Of a stretch of DNA of 64,000 nucleotides, positions 18,003-26,214 are shown piece by piece. The position numbers were made by a program, and so were the translations under genes. The stretch lies in the NCBI RefSeq assembly GCF_021129235.1, contig NZ_JAJOMA010000001.1, positions 186,001-250,000 on the forward strand, read 5' to 3'. The first letter of the stretch is position 1, and each line of letters opens with the position of its first letter. The notes below the pieces were generated by a model. It did no database searches, was not told where the DNA came from, and worked only from the letters and a program-made list of their open reading frames with translations. Source of the DNA: Kineosporia mesophila (GTDB lineage: Bacteria > Actinomycetota > Actinomycetes > Actinomycetales > Kineosporiaceae).

Positions 18003-19652
18003 ATGACGGTGGAACGCTGGACAGGGCATGAGGCGTGGGCTTTGCGTCGGGCTCTGAGAATGACCGTGGTGGGATTTGCCGAATATCTCGGTGTCGGCAC
18101 CCGCACGGTGAGCAAGTGGGAGGCACGTGGTGCTGACATCGAACCGATGCCAGAACTACAGGCGGTGCTCGACACCGCCCTGGCCCGGGCAGACCGGGCC
18201 AGTGCCGAGAGATTCCGGCTGCTGATCCAGGCGGGTACGGCCGCAAGGGCCGCCGCGGGCAGACGGCGTGGCACGGTGGAGAAATCGCCCTCCTCACCGG
18301 CACCGGTGGCTCCGGTGTCCCCGGTGACGAGGGCGGTGGGTCCCGGACGTTCGGTCCGGGCTGCCCGTGCCAACCAGAACCTGGCCGATGCGGCCGGCCG
18401 TGTGGCGCGTACCTCGGTGCGCGACCGCACGACGGTGCCCGGCCGGATCCGGCCCAGGCGGCGTCCCGGCGCGCCCTCGGACCTCTCACCGGTGGCTCCG
18501 GTGACAGGACCGATCGCGCTGGGTGGTGCCGGGGTCCAGGGCAGTCCGAGAGGTGTGGCCGTCCACGACTGGCTGACCGACCCTCTGGTCCAGCTGCGTG
18601 CGGTCGACTCGGTGCCGGAAGGCGGTGCGCCCTCGGTCGCGCCGTCCCTGGCCTGCGCTCCGCCCGAGAGCTGGGAGACGAGCTGGCAGGAGGCCCGGGG
18701 GCAGAACGCCACCGAGCCACCGGGCGGCCTTCTCGCGGTCGGGCGCAGCGATGTCGAGGCGGTGCAGGAGACCGTCTCGTTCTTCAGCCGTGTCGACCAG
18801 CGCCGGGGCGGTGGTCACGCCCGGACAGCGGTGCTGCAGTACCTCACCTCCGACGTGTCCGCGTTCCTGAACGGCCGGTTCACCGACGACTCGGTGCGGC
18901 GGCAGATGTTCGCCGCGGCCGGGGAACTCGCGTGCCTGGCCGGGTGGATGTCGTACGACGACGCAGAACACCCGACGGCGCAGTGGGCCTACTCGATCGC
19001 GGTCAAGCTGGCCGCCGAGGCGGACGACGCACCGCTCGCCGGGTTCGCCCTGCGGGCCATGTCCCGGCAGGTGCTCGACCTCGGCCAGCCCGAGCGGGCA
19101 CTCGACCTGGCCGCGGCCTCGGTCAACGGTGAGCGCTACCGGCGGGCCGTACCCCGGGAACGGGCTCTGCTCTGTCTGGGGCAGGCCCGGGCGCTCGCCA
19201 TGGCGGGTGACCGGCAGGCCGCTACGGTGGCGGTCAAACAGGCGGAGGCGGAACTGGCCTCGGCCTCGGCGTCCGACATCGAGCCCGACCGGGTGTTCTT
19301 CGTCGGTGAGGCCTCGCTGGCTCACCAGAGCGGTTGCGTGCTGCGTGACTTCGGAGACCTGCGGGGCGCGCTCGAGGCTTTCGAGCGGGCGGTCCAGATC
19401 CGGCAGCGGTCGAAGTTCGCGCGGGCCCACGCCATCACCCTGGGCGACCTGGGTGATGTCCAGGCCCGGCTCGGCCGACACGACCAGGCCGTCGTGACCT
19501 GGTCCCAGGCGCTGGATGCGATGTCGGGCGTCCGCTCGGCCCGTACCCGCGCCATCGCCCGTCGCATCCGCGTGATGACGGCGAGCAAACCGGTGCGGGT
19601 CGAGGGTTCGGAAGAACTCGCGGCCCGCGTGGAGCACTACCTGGCCGGGTAG
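18003..19652 (+). CDS. XRE-type HTH regulator with long C-terminal TPR-like region
   Basis: 549 residues. The N-terminal DNA-binding part (ERWTGHEAWALRRALRMTVVGFAEYLGVGTRTVSKWEARGADIEP, about residues 3-50) is a lambda-repressor-type HTH. A low-complexity Arg/Pro/Ala linker (about 75-180) follows, then helical repeats of TPR type. The N-terminal 60 residues closely match the regulator at 40397-41611. ATG 18003 is 8 bases from a GGGGG run; the GTG just before it is an alternative and aligns with the paralog's start. It is divergent from the autokinase gene and may control it. No ligand is known. Confidence 0.85.
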   Translation: MTVERWTGHEAWALRRALRMTVVGFAEYLGVGTRTVSKWEARGADIEPMPELQAVLDTALARADRASAERFRLLIQAGTAARAAAGRRRGTVEKSPSSPAPVAPVSPVTRAVGPGRSVRAARANQNLADAAGRVARTSVRDRTTVPGRIRPRRRPGAPSDLSPVAPVTGPIALGGAGVQGSPRGVAVHDWLTDPLVQLRAVDSVPEGGAPSVAPSLACAPPESWETSWQEARGQNATEPPGGLLAVGRSDVEAVQETVSFFSRVDQRRGGGHARTAVLQYLTSDVSAFLNGRFTDDSVRRQMFAAAGELACLAGWMSYDDAEHPTAQWAYSIAVKLAAEADDAPLAGFALRAMSRQVLDLGQPERALDLAAASVNGERYRRAVPRERALLCLGQARALAMAGDRQAATVAVKQAEAELASASASDIEPDRVFFVGEASLAHQSGCVLRDFGDLRGALEAFERAVQIRQRSKFARAHAITLGDLGDVQARLGRHDQAVVTWSQALDAMSGVRSARTRAIARRIRVMTASKPVRVEGSEELAARVEHYLAG

Positions 19653-19966
19653 CCGAACCTGCGCTGGGTGCCCCGGTCACGTCGACCGGAGCACCCGGCC
19701 AGGAGCCATGCCCAGAACCAGGGCGGCGACCAGACAGCTGAGGTGATCGAGGTAGCTGGACGGCTGGGAACGGTCGTCCCGCTCTCCGTTCGTGATCATG
19801 CAACCTTTCCCCACGGAAGTGGGGGCACCTCCCGGCCGAAGGCTGGGGGATTGCATGATCACGGACGAAGGGATGGCTCTGGGTCCCCTCCTGGCGCAGG
19901 GCCGGTCCCAGCCGCTTCCCAGGCTGTTCGGGGCGGGCGCCCGGTTGTCCGGGCGAACCTTCACTC
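19653..19966. other. 314-base gap holding a hairpin repeat element
   Basis: Contains no credible gene. Its centre is the inverted-repeat element described separately at 19791-19863. Confidence 0.6.
19791..19863. repeat. Compound hairpin element A (CGTGATCATGCAA arms)
   Basis: Outer arms CGTGATCATGCAA (19791-19803) and TTGCATGATCACG (19851-19863) are perfect. Between them are two smaller hairpins: CCCCAC/GTGGGG (19809-19814/19819-19824) and a CCCGGCC/GGCTGGG pair. The inner part resembles dispersed intergenic repeats common in streptomycetes (recalled, not searched). The outer arms recur in element B. Confidence 0.75.
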
Positions 19967-20818
19967 ATGCTGATGTTCATCTTCACCGCGTTGCTCATCG
20001 CCGGTGCGGTGGGCTGGTTCATGAACCGGCGCACGCCGGTACCGGCCCAGGGCCGCCCGGTCGACCCGCAGAACGGTTACCAACCGCGCTACCAGCCCGA
20101 CCGACCCGACCAGCCCAACCAGCAGCCCGACTACGGCACGCCCACCTACGGCTACACCCCGACCGCCGGCCCGGACCTCTCCGACGCCCGCGCCGAGGCC
20201 TCGCACTGGGTGGAACGTCTCGGTGGCGGCATCACCGCGCTGGAGGGCACGAACGACGGCACCAACGCCGCGGCCCGGCAGTCGATGGCCGAGGCCGGCG
20301 AACGGCACGCCTCCGCCCGCCGTCAGCTGGCCGAGGCGGTCTCGGCCAAACAGATCCAGCTCGCCGGCCGCACCGCAATCGAGGGTCTGCACTACCTGCG
20401 CTCGGCCCGGACCGCGCTCGGTCTCGACCCCGGTCCGGCGGTGCCGCAGGAGAGCGCGGTCCCGACGGTCGAGGGCACCCGCCGGGTCACCGTCAACAAC
20501 GAGGAGTACGTGGCCTCGTCCGGTCCCGGCAACGCGACCCCGTACTACTACCCCGGCGGCCAGGTGCAGGGCCGGACCGTGCCGGCCGGCTGGTACAGCC
20601 GGCCCTGGTGGAAGACGGCCATGGTCGCCGGCGCCGCGGGTATCGGGTCGATGCTGGTGCTCGATGCCCTCTTCGGCGACCACGGCTTCGGCGGTCACGG
20701 CCACGGCTTCGGCGGCCACGGCTTCGGCGGTGGCCCAGGTGGTCCAGGCGGCCCCGGTGGCCCGGGCGGCTTCGGAGACGGGTTCGGAGACGGGTTCGGC
20801 GATGGATTCGGGTTCTGA
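19967..20818 (+). CDS. DUF1542-type membrane protein with Gly/His-rich tail
   Basis: 283 residues. TM at 2-18, a Pro/Gln linker, then a helical domain (WVERLGGGITALEGTNDGTNAAARQSMAEAGERHASARRQL...AIEGLHYLRSARTALGLDPGP). This leads to the family's PYYYPGGQVQGRTVPAGWYSRPWWK block, a second TM near 217-235 and a repetitive Gly-rich tail (HGFGGHGHGFGGHGFGG, GFGDGFGDGFGDGF). It matches actinobacterial proteins annotated as DUF1542; function unknown. ATG 19967 lacks a clear ribosome site. The His/Gly tail could bind metal, which is speculation. Confidence 0.8.
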   Translation: MLMFIFTALLIAGAVGWFMNRRTPVPAQGRPVDPQNGYQPRYQPDRPDQPNQQPDYGTPTYGYTPTAGPDLSDARAEASHWVERLGGGITALEGTNDGTNAAARQSMAEAGERHASARRQLAEAVSAKQIQLAGRTAIEGLHYLRSARTALGLDPGPAVPQESAVPTVEGTRRVTVNNEEYVASSGPGNATPYYYPGGQVQGRTVPAGWYSRPWWKTAMVAGAAGIGSMLVLDALFGDHGFGGHGHGFGGHGFGGGPGGPGGPGGPGGFGDGFGDGFGDGFGF

Positions 20819-20820
20819 CC

Positions 20821-20843
20821 GGCGGCGCCTCTACAGCGCCGCC
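20821..20843 (+). terminator. Hairpin after DUF1542 gene
   Basis: 8-base perfect arms GGCGGCGC/GCGCCGCC around CTCTACA, 3 bases after the stop. No T-run; a weak terminator or stabiliser. Confidence 0.5.
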
Positions 20844-20995
20844 CGGTCCCGGTCGATTACCTCCCCGCCATCGGCACGTCGGGTACCGGTCACCTTGGCG
20901 TGTTCCGCCGTCCTCGTCGATGATGGGTTCACCAGGACTCCAGGGGTCATCGCCGATCCGCCTAACTCCCAGCAACCCCGCAGCGGAGGCCGATC

Positions 20996-21421
20996 GTGGA
21001 ACTCCACCTGATAGCGAGCCGGGTGCTCGGCGTGATGCCGCGCAACCCCGAGCAGTTCCACGCCACGTTCGACCACGCGATGTCGGTCCTGGCGGCAGAG
21101 CCGGCCATGCGCTGGTCGTGCATCGCCCTGATCGCGGCCGGGGTGGGCCTGGCCCTGACCCGGCGCCTGATCCCGACCCTGATCGGCGTCCTCGCGCTCG
21201 GCGTCACCAGTTACGTGTGGCTCCAGGTGAGCCATGTGCGCGAGGGCGTGATCCTCTACACCTTCTCGTACGAGCACGGCCTCACCGAGGCCGATCTGCT
21301 CGTCCCCGTGGTGGTGACGATCTCGGTCGTGCTCTGGCTGATCGGCCAGGCCGTGTGGCGCCGCCGGGGACCTCGCGAGACGTACCGCCAGACCCGCACC
21401 GTGTCGATCACATCGTCCTGA
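20996..21421 (+). CDS. Three-TM membrane protein, unknown
   Basis: 141 residues from GTG 20996 with GGAGG six bases upstream. Predicted TMs at about 40-54, 57-77 and 100-120, with a basic C-terminal tail. It is convergent with the molybdoenzyme gene; the two stops are only a few bases apart. No family recognised. Confidence 0.75.
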   Translation: MELHLIASRVLGVMPRNPEQFHATFDHAMSVLAAEPAMRWSCIALIAAGVGLALTRRLIPTLIGVLALGVTSYVWLQVSHVREGVILYTFSYEHGLTEADLLVPVVVTISVVLWLIGQAVWRRRGPRETYRQTRTVSITSS

Positions 21422-21429
21422 AAGGCAGT

Positions 21430-22140
21430 TCAGCCCTCGACGTCCTGCCCGCCCGGCCCCTCGGAGCCGGGTGACTGCGACGGCAGGCGCCCCGGATGGG
21501 TCTCCTGGTACGACCAGCGCTCCTCGGCCCACACCTGCCCGCGCAGGTGGTACCCGCGTTCCTCCCAGAAGCCCCGGCGCGGCTGCAGCAGGTACTCCCA
21601 GCCGCGGAACCACTTCGGGCCCTTCCACGAGTACAGGTGCGGAATGATCAGCCGAACGGGGTAACCGTGTTCGGGCGCCAGGTCGGTCCCGTCCTGGCGG
21701 GTCGCGAGGATGGCGTTGTCGGCGATCAGGTCGTCCAGCCGCACGTTGGCGCTGTAGCCGTACTGCCCGTAGACGATGACGTTGGTGATCCCGGGCAGGG
21801 GCGGGTAGGCCTCGACGACGTCGCGGGCCAGCACGCCCTCCCACCGGTTGTCGAGGGTGGTGAACTTGCCGGCGCAGTGCATGTCGGCCGTCAGCGAGGA
21901 CTTCGGCAGCTGCTCCAGCTCGCCCAGCGTGACCACGAAGCTCTCGTCGCTCTTCGTCGCCCCGCCGAAGCTCATCGACCAGGTGTCGCGGTCCCGGACC
22001 TTGGGAACGGGTCCGTAGTGGCGCACCGGGCGGTCCAGGCGGCCCCTCTGGCCAGGCGGCATGAGGCGGTCGTCCGGCTGTTCGCCCGGGAGGTGGTCGT
22101 GATCCGGTCCCTCCTGCATCCCGTCCCTCATCCCGCCCAT
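21430..22140 (-). CDS. Sulfite-oxidase-type molybdopterin oxidoreductase
   Basis: About 236 residues from ATG 22140, carrying the Mo-pterin fold of the SUOX/YedY family. The Mo-ligand cysteine is in DMHCAGKFTTLDNRWEGV, followed by GYSANVRLDDLIADNAILATRQDG and the EHGYPVRLIIPHLYSWKGPKW motif. No Tat or Sec signal is visible with this start. The frame can be extended to 22338, but that adds Arg-rich non-family sequence and covers a perfect palindrome, so I prefer the shorter form. The substrate is unknown. It lies downstream of modABC on the same strand, which supplies its metal. Confidence 0.88.
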   Translation of the reverse strand: MGGMRDGMQEGPDHDHLPGEQPDDRLMPPGQRGRLDRPVRHYGPVPKVRDRDTWSMSFGGATKSDESFVVTLGELEQLPKSSLTADMHCAGKFTTLDNRWEGVLARDVVEAYPPLPGITNVIVYGQYGYSANVRLDDLIADNAILATRQDGTDLAPEHGYPVRLIIPHLYSWKGPKWFRGWEYLLQPRRGFWEERGYHLRGQVWAEERWSYQETHPGRLPSQSPGSEGPGGQDVEG

Positions 22141-22255
22141 CAGGTCTCGTGATCCCGCCGCGTCCGTACGATCTTGAATTACCGACCGGCGTCCACCATG
22201 TTCGACGCTGTCGGCCCATTCGCCCAATCGGCAGGTGGGCGGGGCCCTGGACTCT

Positions 22256-22269
22256 ACTGACCGGTCAGT
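22256..22269. promoter_or_regulatory. ACTGACCGGTCAGT palindrome, candidate operator
   Basis: Perfect 14-base palindrome between modC and the molybdoenzyme gene, about 116 bases before its ATG. Size and symmetry resemble TetR-family operators. Confidence 0.5.
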
Positions 22270-22384
22270 CAGGGTAGTTGACGCGGCCCGCTTCGGTGGG
22301 GACCGGGTTTCTGTAGGTGTCCGGATGCACCCGGTCATGTCCGCAGTTGGGACGAGGTGAGGACGCGGGCGGGCGGGGAAGCGG

Positions 22385-23509
22385 TCAGGGAGCCGGGTAG
22401 GCGGTGACCTCGGTCGCCTTGGCCGACAGGCGCACCTCCTGACCGGGTGACAGCTGGAGCTCGGCGACCGCCGCCGCGGTGACGTCCACCAGTGCGTCGG
22501 GAGCGCCGGTCACGGCCACCCGCACCCGGTCGGTGAGCAGCTCGACCCCACTCACCGTGCCGGTCCAGACGTTGCGGGGCGAGCCCTGGGGCAGTTCACC
22601 CAGATGCAGGGAGATGGCGCCGGGGGAGAGCACGGCCAGAACCCGGGAGCCCTCGGCCAGATCCTCGACACTGCGGGTCGCGGTCCGCAGCTCGCCCCCG
22701 CCGTCCAGCACGATGCGTCCCGGACCGGCCAGGCACCCGCTGTAAAGGTTGAGACCCATCAGCCGGGCCACGTATTCGGTGACCGGCCGCCGGGCCACCT
22801 CCGAGGGCGTCCCGGTCTGGGCGATGCGGCCCTCCTCCAGCACCAGGATGCGGTCGGCCAGCACCAGCGCCTCCAGCGGGTCGTGGGTGACCACGATGCT
22901 CGGCCCCGCGAAGGCGCTCAGGTGCCGGCGCAGCTCGGTGCGGATCTCCAGGCGGGTGCGGGCGTCCAGCGCGGCCAGCGGCTCGTCGAGCAGCACCATG
23001 GCGGGTTCGCTGGCCAGGGCCCGGGCCAGTGCCACCCGCTGGGCCTGCCCACCGGAGAGCTGGTCCGGGCGGCGCGCGGCCAGGGAATCCAGGCCGAGCC
23101 GCTCCAGCACCTGCGCGGCGCCGGTGCGGGCCACGCCCCGGCGGGCCCCGCGGGCGCGGGCCGCGAACGCCACGTTGTCGAGCACCGACAGGTGCGGGAA
23201 CAGCCGGTAGTCCTGGAACACCAGCCCGACGCGGCGATCGGTGGTGGGCACGAACAGGTTCGCCGCCGGGTCGTCCCAGCGCGCGCCCCCGACCTCGACG
23301 TGCCCCTCGCGCAGGGCCAGCAGCCCGGCGAGAGCCCGCAGCAGGGTGGTCTTCCCGGCCCCGTTGGGCCCGAGCACGGCCAGCACCTCGCCCGGCCCGA
23401 CGCGCACCTGCGCGCGCAGTTCGAAGTCCTCGCGGCCCACCACGATGTTCGCGTCCAGTCCGATGGTGGACGCGCCGACTGTCGCCTCGGGCGGGCTCGC
23501 GCCGGTCAC
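22385..23509 (-). CDS. modC: Molybdate ABC transporter ATP-binding protein
   Basis: 374 residues. The ABC ATPase domain has Walker A GPNGAGKTT, Q-loop VFQDYRLFPHLSV, signature LSGGQAQR, Walker B MVLLDEPLAALD and the switch His in VVTHD. The C-terminal 120 residues form a TOBE/Mop-like domain expected to bind oxyanion. It powers molybdate import through ModB. The GTG start overlaps the modB stop by 4 bases (GTGA), indicating coupled translation. Confidence 0.95.
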   Translation of the reverse strand: MTGASPPEATVGASTIGLDANIVVGREDFELRAQVRVGPGEVLAVLGPNGAGKTTLLRALAGLLALREGHVEVGGARWDDPAANLFVPTTDRRVGLVFQDYRLFPHLSVLDNVAFAARARGARRGVARTGAAQVLERLGLDSLAARRPDQLSGGQAQRVALARALASEPAMVLLDEPLAALDARTRLEIRTELRRHLSAFAGPSIVVTHDPLEALVLADRILVLEEGRIAQTGTPSEVARRPVTEYVARLMGLNLYSGCLAGPGRIVLDGGGELRTATRSVEDLAEGSRVLAVLSPGAISLHLGELPQGSPRNVWTGTVSGVELLTDRVRVAVTGAPDALVDVTAAAVAELQLSPGQEVRLSAKATEVTAYPAP

Positions 23510-24351
23510 AACCGTGCTCCACTGCTGAGCCAGCGATCACGCAGGAGGGCCAGCGCGGCCACCGAGACCAGTAGCATCACCAGGCTCAGGGCGATGCCGG
23601 CGTCCGGGTCGTTCTGGATCAGCAGGTAGATCTTCAGCGGCATGGTCTGGGTGGTGCCGGGGAAGTTGCCGGCGAAGGTGATGGTGGCGCCGAACTCACC
23701 CAGCGCCCGGGCCCAGGTCAGCACGCTGCCCGCGACCAGGCTGGGCGCGATCAGTGGCAGCGTGACCCGGCGGAACGTGGCGAACGGCTTCGACCCGAGC
23801 GTGGCCGCGGCCTCTTCCAGCCCTTGATTCGCGGTGCGCAGCGCGCCCTCCACCGTGATCACGAGAAAGGGCATGGCGACGAAGGTCTCGGCCAGGATCA
23901 CGGCGGTGGTGGTGAACGGCAGCGAGTAGCCGAACCATTCGTCCAGGTACCGCCCCACCAGTCCGCGCCGGCCGAGCGCCACCAGCAGGGCCACACCGCC
24001 GACCACCGGCGGCAGCACCAGCGGCAGCGTCACCAGGGCCCGCAGCACACTGATCCCCGGCCGTCGGCTCCGCGCCAGGATCCAGGCCAGTGGGATGCCG
24101 AAGAACAACGACAGGCCGGTCGCCGCCGTCGCACAGACCAGCGAGAGACGCAGCGCCTGAAACGCTTCCGGCTCGGACAGCAACTGCGGCAGATCGGTCC
24201 AGGGGGCCCGGACCAGAAGCCCGGCCAGCGGCAGCAGCAGGAACAGCACCGCGACCAGCGCGGGCAGCATCATCGGCCACGGCGTCCGCGTGGTGATCCG
24301 CAGATCCCGGTCCCGGCGGCCGGGCCGGTCGCCGCGGTCGAGGGCCATCAT
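23506..24351 (-). CDS. modB: Molybdate ABC transporter permease
   Basis: 281-residue inner-membrane permease with six predicted TMs. The cytoplasmic coupling loop is EEAAATLGSKPFATFRRVTLPLIAPSL and is followed by the ModB-typical RALGEFGATITFAGN. The ATG at 24351 is preceded by AGGAGGAAGGGG, a very strong ribosome site. The 163-base gap to modA holds a long hairpin, unusual inside an operon. Confidence 0.95.
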   Translation of the reverse strand: MMALDRGDRPGRRDRDLRITTRTPWPMMLPALVAVLFLLLPLAGLLVRAPWTDLPQLLSEPEAFQALRLSLVCATAATGLSLFFGIPLAWILARSRRPGISVLRALVTLPLVLPPVVGGVALLVALGRRGLVGRYLDEWFGYSLPFTTTAVILAETFVAMPFLVITVEGALRTANQGLEEAAATLGSKPFATFRRVTLPLIAPSLVAGSVLTWARALGEFGATITFAGNFPGTTQTMPLKIYLLIQNDPDAGIALSLVMLLVSVAALALLRDRWLSSGARL

Positions 24352-24394
24352 GCGTCCCCTTCCTCCTTTCTCTTTCCCGCCACTCTCTTTTCAC

Positions 24395-24477
24395 CGTGAT
24401 CATGCAAAACCTCCCCAGTGTTCTAGAACTCTTCGAGGAGGAGTTCTAGAACTCCGGGGAGGTTTTGCATGATCACG
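24395..24477. repeat. Long hairpin element B between modA and modB
   Basis: Perfect 22-base outer arms (24395-24416 and 24456-24477) whose tips read CGTGATCATGC, then perfect 12-base inner arms GTTCTAGAACTC/GAGTTCTAGAAC (24420-24431/24441-24452). In RNA it would form one stem of over 30 pairs. On the transcribed strand it follows modA and precedes modB. It shares its outer-arm tips with element A. Confidence 0.9.
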
Positions 24478-24514
24478 AACAAGGGGTTGTGGGGGTTGTG
24501 GGTCGAGATCGGGG

Positions 24515-25303
24515 TCAGGGCTTGCTGAAGCCGGCTGTCCCCAGTTCGGCCGTGCCCTTGTCGGAGAGCACGTAGTCGACGAAAGCCTGGGCCAGGTCGG
24601 CGTTCTTGCTGTTCTTGAGGGAGGCGATCGGGTAGGTGGTGGTGGCGTTGTCGTCGGCCGGGATCTCGATGCCCGAGACCTTGTCGCCCGCGGCCTTGAC
24701 GTCGGTGACGTAGACCAGGCCCGCGTCCGCCTCGCCCAGCGTGATCTTCGACAGGGTGGACTTCACGTCGACCTCGTTGCTGACCGGGGTGACGGTGATA
24801 CCGGCGTTCTTGAACACCGCACGGGCGCTCACGCCACAGGGCACGTCCTGCGCGCAGAGCACCACCTTGACGTCCTTGTTCGTCAGGTCGTCGAGGGAGT
24901 CGACTCCGGCCGGGTTGTCGGCCGGGACCGCGATCTCCATCGTGTTGTTCGCGAAGGCAACCGGGTTGGAGGCATTTCCGGCCTCGACGACCTGGTCCAT
25001 GTTCTTCGTGGCGGCCGAGGCGAACACGTCGGCCGGGGCGCCCTGGTCGATCTGCTCGGCCAGTCCGGAGCTCGGACCGAAGCTGAAAGTGACTTTCGTG
25101 CCTGGGTTCTCGGCCTCGAAGGCCTTGCCCAGGTTGGTGAACGAACCGGTCAGGGAGGCGGCCGCGAACACGGTGATCTCACCGGACGGACCCGAGGACG
25201 ACGACGCCGACGGCGTGCCCGAGGACGACGACCCGCCGCAGGCGGCGAGGGACAGGGTGGCGGCGGCCAGCACGGCGACCGCGCTGAACGTGTTTCTGCG
25301 CAA
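24515..25303 (-). CDS. modA: Molybdate ABC transporter substrate-binding lipoprotein
   Basis: 262 residues. Signal peptide with lipobox LAAC (Cys about 22), a Ser-rich linker, then the periplasmic-binding fold: ITVFAAASLTGSF, FGPSSGLAEQI, DVFASAATKNM, DVKVVLCAQDVPCG and EADAGLVYVTDV. These are the oxyanion-binding segments of ModA. The start is TTG 25303, nine or so bases after GGAG. It captures molybdate outside the membrane for ModBC. Confidence 0.95.
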   Translation of the reverse strand: MRRNTFSAVAVLAAATLSLAACGGSSSSGTPSASSSSGPSGEITVFAAASLTGSFTNLGKAFEAENPGTKVTFSFGPSSGLAEQIDQGAPADVFASAATKNMDQVVEAGNASNPVAFANNTMEIAVPADNPAGVDSLDDLTNKDVKVVLCAQDVPCGVSARAVFKNAGITVTPVSNEVDVKSTLSKITLGEADAGLVYVTDVKAAGDKVSGIEIPADDNATTTYPIASLKNSKNADLAQAFVDYVLSDKGTAELGTAGFSKP

Positions 25304-25332
25304 GAGTTTTCTCCGGGAATCGAGAGGTTGGG

Positions 25333-25755
25333 TCAGGACGGGTCGGGGACCTCGACCACGACGTTCGTCGACTTGATCGAGGCCACGGCGAGCGAACCGG
25401 GCTGCAGGCCCAGCTCGTCGGCGGCCTCGCGGCTCATCAGGCTGACTACGCGGAACGGCCCGGCCTGGATCTCGACCTGGGCCATCACGGTGTCACGCAC
25501 CACTCGGGTGACGAGCCCGGTGAACCGGTTGCGCGCCGAGGAGAGGCCGAGGCCGTCCTGGTCGGGGCCCGGGGTCTCGGCCGCCAGTTTCTCGGCGAAC
25601 ACCGCCAGGTCGGCGCCCTCCACCGCGCGGCGCCCGGAGTCGTCGGTCGTCGTGGGCAGGCGCCCGGAATCGGCCCACCGGCGCATGGTGTCGTCACTGA
25701 CGCCGAGCAACTCGGCGGCCTGCCGGATCCGGAACCTGGTCACGTTCGTGAGCAT
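25333..25755 (-). CDS. HTH-TOBE molybdate-responsive regulator
   Basis: 140 residues. The N-terminal MerR/excisionase-type HTH (FRIRQAAELLGVSDDTMRRWADSGRLP, about 8-34) and a short acidic linker precede a single Mop/TOBE domain (SARNRFTGLVTRVVRDTVMAQVEIQAG...LGLQPGSLAVASIKSTNVVVEV, about 72-138). Single Mop domains oligomerise to bind molybdate. It is the first gene of the mod operon, 29 bases before modA. It probably senses molybdate and regulates the operon, a ModE-like role in a different architecture. Confidence 0.88.
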   Translation of the reverse strand: MLTNVTRFRIRQAAELLGVSDDTMRRWADSGRLPTTTDDSGRRAVEGADLAVFAEKLAAETPGPDQDGLGLSSARNRFTGLVTRVVRDTVMAQVEIQAGPFRVVSLMSREAADELGLQPGSLAVASIKSTNVVVEVPDPS

Positions 25756-25789
25756 AACCGCAGGTGCGGATCAATCACCGTCCGAGGTT

Positions 25790-25810
25790 CCGTAGTTGCG
25801 TAACCGTAGT
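25790..25810. promoter_or_regulatory. CCGTAGT direct repeats upstream of mod operon
   Basis: Two CCGTAGT copies with start-to-start distance 14 (25790 and 25804), 35 bases before the regulator's start. Possible binding site; weak evidence. Confidence 0.25.
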
Positions 25811-25812
25811 AC

Positions 25813-26118
25813 TCAGAGCCGGGTGGTGGGCACCCGCACCGTGATCAGCCGCAGGTCGTCGGCCAGGTCGTCGATCCCCTCCCGCTGCACCGGCCCGGCC
25901 ACGATCAGCGCGTGCAGCGGATGCCGCTCGCCGAGGGCCCTCACGACCTGAAGGGTCTCGTCCTCGGCCCGCAGGCTGTCGTCCAGGTCGAAGGTGTCCA
26001 GCAGGGCGTACCCCTCGGAGCCGGCGCACAGGGCTATCTCGATGCGGGCCCGGCGGCGCAGCTGGTCCGACGACCCGGGTGGGACGCGGAACAGCCCGAC
26101 CGCGAGGGAATGCGCCAT
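25813..26118 (-). CDS. Small alpha/beta protein, possibly resolvase-domain-like
   Basis: 101 residues (MAHSLAVGLFRVPPGSSDQLRRRARIEIALCAGSEGYALLDTF...). The alternation of strands and helices, with IEIALCAGSEGYALLDTFDLDD and HALIVAGPVQREGIDDLADDLRLITVRV, recalls a trimmed recombinase N-terminal domain. The catalytic Ser context is absent, so enzymatic activity is unlikely. A much longer open frame upstream is antisense to the MFS gene and is ignored. The start is inferred from ATG 26118. Confidence 0.6.
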   Translation of the reverse strand: MAHSLAVGLFRVPPGSSDQLRRRARIEIALCAGSEGYALLDTFDLDDSLRAEDETLQVVRALGERHPLHALIVAGPVQREGIDDLADDLRLITVRVPTTRL

Positions 26119-26202
26119 GTCACCAGAATCCGTGACCAGGTTCTGGACAGCGATGTTCCACCGGTGAACCGCTGCTGCATCGTCCCCGTCCAGGGCGTTC
26201 GG

Positions 26203-26208
26203 TAGATT
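26203..26208 (+). promoter_or_regulatory. Possible -10 (TAGATT) of leaderless MFS transcript
   Basis: TAnnnT hexamer ending 6 bases before the GTG at 26215; no ribosome-binding sequence is present. Confidence 0.45.
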
Positions 26209-26214
26209 CGTCCG

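Noticed and set aside
19791-24477. Inverted repeats as ends of an insertion sequence or composite transposon
   Set aside because: Each element is a self-contained hairpin. The DNA between A and B holds ordinary genes, with no transposase and no target-site duplication seen.
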